NCBI GenBank assembly: GCA_934454215.1
Contig: CAKSGG010000060.1
Coordinates: 1 to 19,230 of the forward strand
Source: an uncultured Clostridia bacterium
GTDB taxonomy: Bacteria; Bacillota; Clostridia; UBA1381
Length of the DNA: 19,230 bases
Direction: 5' to 3'
The position numbers and the translations under genes were made by a program. Shown in pieces: positions 14,764 through 19,230 of the stretch. How positions within the stretch are numbered: the stretch's first letter is position 1; the number at the start of each line of letters is the position of its first letter. The notes under the pieces are model-generated. The model was not told the DNA's origin and searched no databases. It saw only the letters and a program-made list of their open reading frames with translations.

Positions 14764-14794
14764 CCAAAAATTAATTATATAACCAAAAATTAAT
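14764..14794 (+). repeat. Pair of 12-base direct repeats before the spore-protein gene
   Basis: CCAAAAATTAAT occurs at 14764-14775 and again at 14783-14794, a 19-base period. It lies between the lysA terminator and the spore gene. A small inverted repeat, GTCGA/TCGAC (14834-14849), is nearby. I did not find a convincing sporulation sigma-G promoter. Confidence 0.45.
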
Positions 14795-14898
14795 CAGAAT
14801 ATATTTCGAGTATCGGTACAAAATATTAGTGTAGTCGATATGTTTCGACATACAAATTATATAGATTTAAGGATTATGAATCAAGGAGGGAATTTACT

Positions 14899-15090
14899 AT
14901 GAGTAAGTCAAAGATTTCAGTACCTGAAGCAAAGAAAGCTATGGAGCAGTTCAAAATGGAAGCTGCTAACGAAGTAGGAGTAAACCTAAAGCAGGGTTAC
15001 AACGGCGACCTTACAGCTAAGCAAGCCGGTTCAGTAGGCGGTCAGATGGTTAAAAAGATGATTGAAAGCTACGAGAACGCTATAAAGTAA
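14899..15090 (+). CDS. Small acid-soluble spore protein, alpha/beta type
   Basis: A 63-residue DNA-binding spore protein that coats forespore DNA and protects it from UV and other damage. It carries both family signatures: the segment around the germination protease site (KMEAANEVGV) and the C-terminal GYNGDLTAKQAGSVGGQMVK motif with the MIESYE ending. AAGGAGG at 14883-14889 fixes the ATG. It is monocistronic, between the lysA terminator and its own. Family members are normally transcribed in the forespore by sigma-G, which agrees with the absence of a sigma-A promoter here, though the sigma-G elements are not clear. It is direct evidence that the organism belongs to a spore-forming lineage. 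Confidence 0.95.
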   Translation: MSKSKISVPEAKKAMEQFKMEAANEVGVNLKQGYNGDLTAKQAGSVGGQMVKKMIESYENAIK

Positions 15091-15109
15091 TTTAAGCTGA
15101 CAAATTGAT

Positions 15110-15142
15110 AAAAGAGTTCGGATTTAAATTCGGACTCTTTTT
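15110..15142. terminator. Bidirectional intrinsic terminator between convergent genes
   Basis: AAAAGAGT (15110-15117) pairs with ACTCTTTT (15134-15141), continued by TCGGAT/ATTCGG with G-U pairs and a TTAA loop. T5 follows on the plus strand and the complementary A-run gives T4 on the minus strand. It serves the spore-protein gene and the convergent gene, whose stop is at 15150. Confidence 0.9.
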
Positions 15143-15149
15143 CAATATA

Positions 15150-15626
15150 TCAGGATTCGTTTACGAGTTTTCCTGTCATGTGTTCGGGCGTCAGTTCAAG
15201 GCACATTACATAATTACTGCCTCTTTTGAGCTCGTGCTCCATGTATTTTTTATCATCGGTAAATTTCAGACATAGATTTTTGCATATTTCTATTGTCTTT
15301 TCTTTATCCTCTACAAATTCTATTTTGCCGAAAACAACTACGCTTTTTATGTTAAGCGCCCAGTCGCCGTCTTTTCTGAAACCGCTGTCATATACACAGT
15401 ATGAGACTTTATTGCATTTTGATATGGCATCCGCTTTATGACCTTTCTTAGAACCGTGAAAATAGAGTTTTCCGTCCTTTTCGCTGTACCAGTGGTTAAG
15501 TGGTATACCGTATGGGTAACCGTCATCGCCAATCAGCGAGAGAACGCCTCTTGGTTCGTTAATTAGTATATCAATACATTCCTGCTGTGAAAGCTGCTGT
15601 TTAATTCGTCTCATTTTTCTAAACAT
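15150..15626 (-). CDS. FMN-binding pyridoxamine 5'-phosphate oxidase-like protein, NimA-related
   Basis: A 158-residue cytoplasmic split-barrel protein that probably binds FMN. Seen: N-terminal MRRIKQQLSQQECIDIL, like NimA-type proteins, GVLSLIGDDGYPYGIPLNHWY (first barrel strands), KLYFHGSKKGHKADAI, KVSYCVYD and a SVVVFGKIEFVED strand. NimA relatives reduce nitroimidazoles in some bacteria, but most have no known substrate, so resistance should not be assumed. On the minus strand GGAGG lies nine bases before ATG 15626, which favours this start over the ATG four codons inside. It is transcribed alone, converging on the spore gene. Confidence 0.85.
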   Translation of the reverse strand: MFRKMRRIKQQLSQQECIDILINEPRGVLSLIGDDGYPYGIPLNHWYSEKDGKLYFHGSKKGHKADAISKCNKVSYCVYDSGFRKDGDWALNIKSVVVFGKIEFVEDKEKTIEICKNLCLKFTDDKKYMEHELKRGSNYVMCLELTPEHMTGKLVNES

Positions 15627-15662
15627 AATTTAAAACCTCCGCATTTATTCGATTGATAATTT

Positions 15663-15691
15663 ATTATAACACATTTTATAAAAAAAATCAA
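15663..15691 (-). promoter_or_regulatory. Sigma-A promoter of the NimA-related gene
   Basis: Read on the minus strand: TTGATT (15691-15686), 17-base spacer, TATAAT (15668-15663). It points toward the start codon at 15626. Confidence 0.75.
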
Positions 15692-15772
15692 TTGTTTATG
15701 TTTGTTAAAAAATCAGTATGGGAGATATAAATTACATACCAAAAAAACACAATAAAATAAAAAAAGTCACAA

Positions 15773-15801
15773 TTGCAAAATAACCAAATATAAGTTATGA
15801 T
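15773..15801 (+). promoter_or_regulatory. Possible promoter of the response-regulator gene
   Basis: TTGCAA (15773-15778), 17-base spacer, TATGAT (15796-15801). The region is very AT-rich, so chance matches are likely. Confidence 0.5.
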
Positions 15802-15856
15802 ATATTATATAAAGTTGTACAAAATAAAATTAATATTATGAAAGCAAGGGATGATT

Positions 15857-16891
15857 ATGTTTAATGTCTTGATTGCGGATGATGACAGGTTTGTGCTTAA
15901 AGGATTATCGACGGTTATCAAATGGGAGGAAATGGGTGCACAAGTTGTTGCCGCTGTAAGAAACGGAAAAGAAGCGATAAAGGTTATAAACAGCAATAAC
16001 GTTGACTTGCTGATTTCCGACATAAAAATGCCGGAAATGGACGGATTGGCGCTGGCAAAATATATAAGCGATAATAATTTGAATATTATTATGGTTTTGT
16101 TCAGTGCGTACGGAGAGTTTGAATATGCCAAAAAGGCAATGGACTATAATGTCAGGGAGTATTTGTTAAAACCGATAGATTTAGAGGTTCTTAATAAAAT
16201 AAAAGACTTGGTGAAACGTGAAATAAGAAAAAAGCAGCAGCGCATAGATATAAAAAATAAAATCCACAGTGAAGAATTTGAGAAGAAAATCGAAGATTCG
16301 ATAAAAGAAAACGATTCCCAAAGTATAAAAAATATACTGGATATAGATGTTTGTGATATGGATATAGGACTTATAAAGGATTATTATTGTATTGTGGTTG
16401 AACACGTTTTCAGATATGTTAAAGGTGCGGTTTATCCTATATCAAAAGAAGATGTAATTGAGGAGATATTCCGTTATAACGACAGTGAAAGTGTTAAAAG
16501 TTATGCTTCAAATACTATTCGCAAAATGCTGGAACTGATGAATATTGACAGAAATAAAAATATTGACAATCTTTTGGAATACATAAAAAATTATATTGAT
16601 GATATGTATTCCGACCCTGAAATAAGCGTAACATGGGTGGCAAATAAATTCGGATTGGATTTGTCGTATTTCAGTCTTGCCTTTAAGGAAAAGTACAATA
16701 TAACTCCCAAAAAGTATATTTTTTCAAAGAAAATGGAGGGTGCGTGCAGATTGCTGCGCGAAACCGATTTAAAGGCATATGAAATCGGGAACAAGGTAGG
16801 GTATCTTGACAGCCAGTATTTTGCAAATATTTTTAAAAAAGAGTACGGTGTAACCCCGATTGAATACAGAAAAAAATATCGCAGTGAATAA
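15857..16891 (+). CDS. YesN-type response regulator with AraC-family DNA-binding domain
   Basis: A cytoplasmic transcription regulator of a two-component system. ATG 15857 is preferred over 15851 because AAGGG (15846-15850) sits directly against the latter; this gives 344 residues. The receiver domain (1-125) shows the acidic pocket IADDD, phospho-acceptor Asp55 in LLISDIKMPEMDG, Ser in LFSAYGEFEYA and the LLKPID lysine. A linker of about 115 residues, shorter than in many YesN proteins, leads to a C-terminal AraC double helix-turn-helix (about 240-344) with ANKFGLDLSYFSLAFKEKYN and the GYLDSQYFANIFKKEYGVTP signature. No histidine kinase lies in the window. It is 39 bases upstream of the SLH gene and probably co-transcribed. 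Such regulators often control carbohydrate uptake or surface genes. Confidence 0.93.
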   Translation: MFNVLIADDDRFVLKGLSTVIKWEEMGAQVVAAVRNGKEAIKVINSNNVDLLISDIKMPEMDGLALAKYISDNNLNIIMVLFSAYGEFEYAKKAMDYNVREYLLKPIDLEVLNKIKDLVKREIRKKQQRIDIKNKIHSEEFEKKIEDSIKENDSQSIKNILDIDVCDMDIGLIKDYYCIVVEHVFRYVKGAVYPISKEDVIEEIFRYNDSESVKSYASNTIRKMLELMNIDRNKNIDNLLEYIKNYIDDMYSDPEISVTWVANKFGLDLSYFSLAFKEKYNITPKKYIFSKKMEGACRLLRETDLKAYEIGNKVGYLDSQYFANIFKKEYGVTPIEYRKKYRSE

Positions 16892-16930
16892 AATAACAGC
16901 CGCTGACTGTGGCAGAAACGGAGGATTCAG

Positions 16931-18544
16931 ATGAAAAAAATATTAATTTTAACCGCCGGGATTTTAATGCTTTCGGCATTGACGGCAGGTGCTCAGGACA
17001 TGAGCATAACGCTTGATGTTGCGGAAACACAATATGATACGATTACAATAACACCGCAGCTTGATGAAGGAAATACAAGTTGGGTTACAATGACAGTAAC
17101 CGATGGAAACGGAAATCCGATGTATTTCGGAGAAAAAAGACCGAATGAAACGGATTTGAATTTTGTTGTAAATATGGATTCGTATACGGTGCGTACAAGA
17201 AATTATAAGGCAGTTATGACAGTATCAAAAACCGACGGAACATCAGAAACAACCGATAAAGAATTTACATATTATTCTTTTGCGGAAATTAAAGACGCAA
17301 TAGATAAAGTGCTTAAAGGAGACATGACTCTGAAAGAGGCAAAGGATATTCTATCTTTGGACATAACGGGCTTGTATTCAAATATTGATAATGATAGTCT
17401 GATAGTAAGCTCAATGAAAGATATACTCGGCGATAAAACCGATATTTCGGCAATTGAGTTCAGAGAGGCATATGATAAAGCGCTTGTAAAAGCGGCGATA
17501 AAAAGCAAGAATACAGCGACGATAACAGCGCTCATAGATAAATATGCGGAGCTTGTAGGAATAACGGATAATTTAAAAGAATCCGAGTGGTTTAAAGAGG
17601 GAAATAAAACGAAGATTATTTCTGCAATTGCGCTTAAAGCCTATGAAGATGAAAATGAATTTTTACAGTCATTCAGAACGAACGTATTCCTTGACAGGCT
17701 TTCGGGTCTGCACAGCAGCAAGATAATAAGCTTTTTGAGGGAGAACAACAATTCCTATTATGATGACGAAAGCTTGATTGAATTGGATTTTGACAGTTTT
17801 GATTTAAAATTAAAAACGGACGGCAAAAGAGATTATGCGGCTTCGCTTATCTCAAAGGCAGATACATCAACTCCCGAAAAGCTGATAAAGGAATTTAATG
17901 CGGCAATAACAGCGGCACAAAATTATAACCCCGGTGTACAGCAGAGCGGCGGCAATTCGGGAGGCGGCGGATATTCATATACCGCACCCACTGAAACAAA
18001 AGATGAAAAAACAATATTTGACGATATAAACGGCGTTGCATGGGCAAAGAAAGAAATTGAATATCTTGCCGAAAAAGGTATATTAAACGGAAAATCAGAC
18101 AGGCATTTCAATCCGAACGACAACATTACAAGAGAAGAATTTGTTGCGATAATAGTCCGTGCATTTGGATTTAAGGCAAGCGGAAACGTTGAATATTCGG
18201 ACGTGCCGAATAATGCGTGGTATTATGAAAGCGTTAATGCGGCATATGAAAACGGAATAGCATCGGGCTTTGGCGGAAAATTCGGAACGGGTGAAAAAAT
18301 AACAAGACAGGATATGGCGGTTATGCTGTACAGGACAGCGAACAAGCTGAATATAGAGCTTGAAGCAAAGTCGGAGAGAGAAATTTCGGACAAAGCCGAT
18401 ATAAGCGATTATGCGTATGAAGCAGTCGACGCTATGTATAAAGCCGAAATAATAAACGGCATGGGCGGAGGAAAATTTGAGCCGATGTCGAATGCGACAA
18501 GAGCGCAGGCGGCAAAGCTTATATATGATATTCTGAACAGATAA
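16931..18544 (+). CDS. Secreted protein with three C-terminal S-layer homology (SLH) domains
   Basis: A 537-residue cell-surface protein. The signal peptide is MKKILILTAGILMLSALTAGAQ, with likely cleavage after AGA or AQ. Residues 25-120 look like a beta-sandwich; residues 120-340 are helical and charged and match no family I know. A glycine-rich linker (GGNSGGGGYSY, near 338-350) leads to three SLH domains at about 360-405, 421-467 and 486-537. These carry the TRAE-like motifs ITREEF, ITRQDM and ATRAQA that bind pyruvylated secondary cell-wall polymer. It is therefore likely held non-covalently on the wall. GGAGGA at 16920-16925 fixes the start. It lies 39 bases after the response regulator and 19 before another SLH-like gene. 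Confidence 0.9.
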   Translation: MKKILILTAGILMLSALTAGAQDMSITLDVAETQYDTITITPQLDEGNTSWVTMTVTDGNGNPMYFGEKRPNETDLNFVVNMDSYTVRTRNYKAVMTVSKTDGTSETTDKEFTYYSFAEIKDAIDKVLKGDMTLKEAKDILSLDITGLYSNIDNDSLIVSSMKDILGDKTDISAIEFREAYDKALVKAAIKSKNTATITALIDKYAELVGITDNLKESEWFKEGNKTKIISAIALKAYEDENEFLQSFRTNVFLDRLSGLHSSKIISFLRENNNSYYDDESLIELDFDSFDLKLKTDGKRDYAASLISKADTSTPEKLIKEFNAAITAAQNYNPGVQQSGGNSGGGGYSYTAPTETKDEKTIFDDINGVAWAKKEIEYLAEKGILNGKSDRHFNPNDNITREEFVAIIVRAFGFKASGNVEYSDVPNNAWYYESVNAAYENGIASGFGGKFGTGEKITRQDMAVMLYRTANKLNIELEAKSEREISDKADISDYAYEAVDAMYKAEIINGMGGGKFEPMSNATRAQAAKLIYDILNR

Positions 18545-18563
18545 AAGAAAGGATGCAGAGCAA

Positions 18564-19230
18564 ATGTCAAAAAAAATATCATTGTACATATTACTGATGG
18601 CTATGATTATGAGTATTCTGCCTATAAATTATGCGGCGGCGGAAAGCTCGGGAGTTTCATCAATTATAGGAATATCAACGGATTCGGATAATCCCGATAA
18701 AGAGATTACAAGAGGCGAGCTTGCACAAATGGCAATATCCCTTACAAAATCCACACTGATAGAGGACGGCAAGGCTGTATTTATAGATATACCGCAAAAG
18801 CATAAGCTGTTTGCGATTGTCAATACAGTATACTTAAACGGTCTTATGAGCGGTTACGGTGATGCAACATTTCGTCCCGATTCGGCCGCTGATGTAAATG
18901 ACGCAGTCAGAATGTTTTTGAATATTGTCGGATACGGAACACTTTTGAGAAACGGAAACGATTCAATAACAGACGGCGAATGTGTCGATATGGCAAAAAG
19001 AGTCGGGATATTAAAAAATGTGTCACAGGGTGTTCTGACAAATGCCAAGATGAACAGAATGATAGATAATCTGGCAGATGTAAATATGGTTGAGGTTAAA
19101 AATATTACAGGTCCTTTTACCGAATATGAAGAAATTTCAAAAACATATCTGAATACTTTGGGATATTCTTCGGCTTCGGGAATTGTCGGAGCTGTGGGAG
19201 AAGCGAGCATTTACGGCTACGATACAACAC
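18564..19230 (+). CDS. Secreted SLH-like protein (3' end beyond window)
   Basis: At least 222 residues; the frame is open to the window edge. ATG 18564 follows GAAAGGA (18547-18553). A signal peptide is clear: MSKKISLYILLMAMIMSILP followed by an INYAAAE cleavage region. Residues 45-115 resemble SLH repeats: EITRGELAQMAISL, FIDIPQKHKLFAIVNTVYLNGLMSGYG and ATFRPDSAADVNDAVRMFLNIVG. A second pair may begin at SITDGECVDMAKRVGILKN. Only the first has a TR-type motif; the later ones read ADVNDAV and ITDGECV, so wall binding may be weakened. It is 19 bases after the preceding SLH gene, so probably in the same operon. The C-terminal part and full function cannot be seen. Confidence 0.8.
   Translation, partial: MSKKISLYILLMAMIMSILPINYAAAESSGVSSIIGISTDSDNPDKEITRGELAQMAISLTKSTLIEDGKAVFIDIPQKHKLFAIVNTVYLNGLMSGYGDATFRPDSAADVNDAVRMFLNIVGYGTLLRNGNDSITDGECVDMAKRVGILKNVSQGVLTNAKMNRMIDNLADVNMVEVKNITGPFTEYEEISKTYLNTLGYSSASGIVGAVGEASIYGYDTT

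Noticed and set aside
14826..14862. Possible sigma-G promoter before the spore-protein gene
   Set aside because: CATACAA and AATTATA partly match the -10 consensus, but neither has a matching -35 at 17-18 bases.
15150..15626. Nitroimidazole resistance gene
   Set aside because: The protein is only NimA-like. The FMN split-barrel family is broad and no substrate can be read from the sequence.

Overview
The window looks like a chromosomal stretch of a low-GC, endospore-forming Firmicute of the class Clostridia. Supporting this are an AddA-type recombination nuclease, an alpha/beta-type small acid-soluble spore protein, diaminopimelate decarboxylase, S-layer homology (SLH) proteins, a Firmicutes-style 6S RNA, AGGAGG ribosome binding sites and consensus sigma-A promoters (TTGACA/TATAAT, 17-base spacers). 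The species cannot be named from the sequence. I see no transposase, integrase, CRISPR array, rRNA or tRNA.

Layout. (1) 1-2197: 3' part of addA. (2) 2229-4122: promoter, structured leader, rpsB, tsf and a terminator. (3) 4147-4689: a monocistronic DUF1294 membrane protein. (4) 4700-7014: a compact unit with its own promoter and terminator, coding for a membrane diguanylate cyclase whose N-terminus resembles an ECF-transporter S component, then an EutS/PduU-type microcompartment shell protein and an EutP/PduV-type GTPase. (5) 7036-9315: comEC, whose membrane domain lacks the usual motifs. (6) 9319-9667: a small acidic DUF1292 protein. (7) 9706-9944: a 6S RNA gene that is easily missed. (8) 10037-14749: a tig-clpP-clpX-lysA operon (chaperone, protease, unfoldase, lysine biosynthesis) with a strong hairpin between clpP and clpX. 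(9) 14899-15691: a spore-protein gene and a convergent FMN-binding NimA/PNPOx-like gene that share a bidirectional terminator. (10) 15773-19230: a YesN-type response regulator followed closely by two secreted SLH-like proteins, the second cut by the window edge.

How the genes work together. Several blocks are housekeeping: translation (rpsB-tsf), co- and post-translational protein quality control (tig-clpP-clpX) and global transcription control (6S RNA). The most unusual block is 4700-7014. There two microcompartment genes stand without any enzyme, regulator or other shell gene of an ethanolamine or propanediol operon, and are co-transcribed with a cyclic-di-GMP synthase that carries a vitamin-transporter-like membrane domain. 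This is the best candidate here for an undescribed system. The response regulator and SLH cluster at the right end looks like a cell-surface locus, with no sensor kinase visible in the window.
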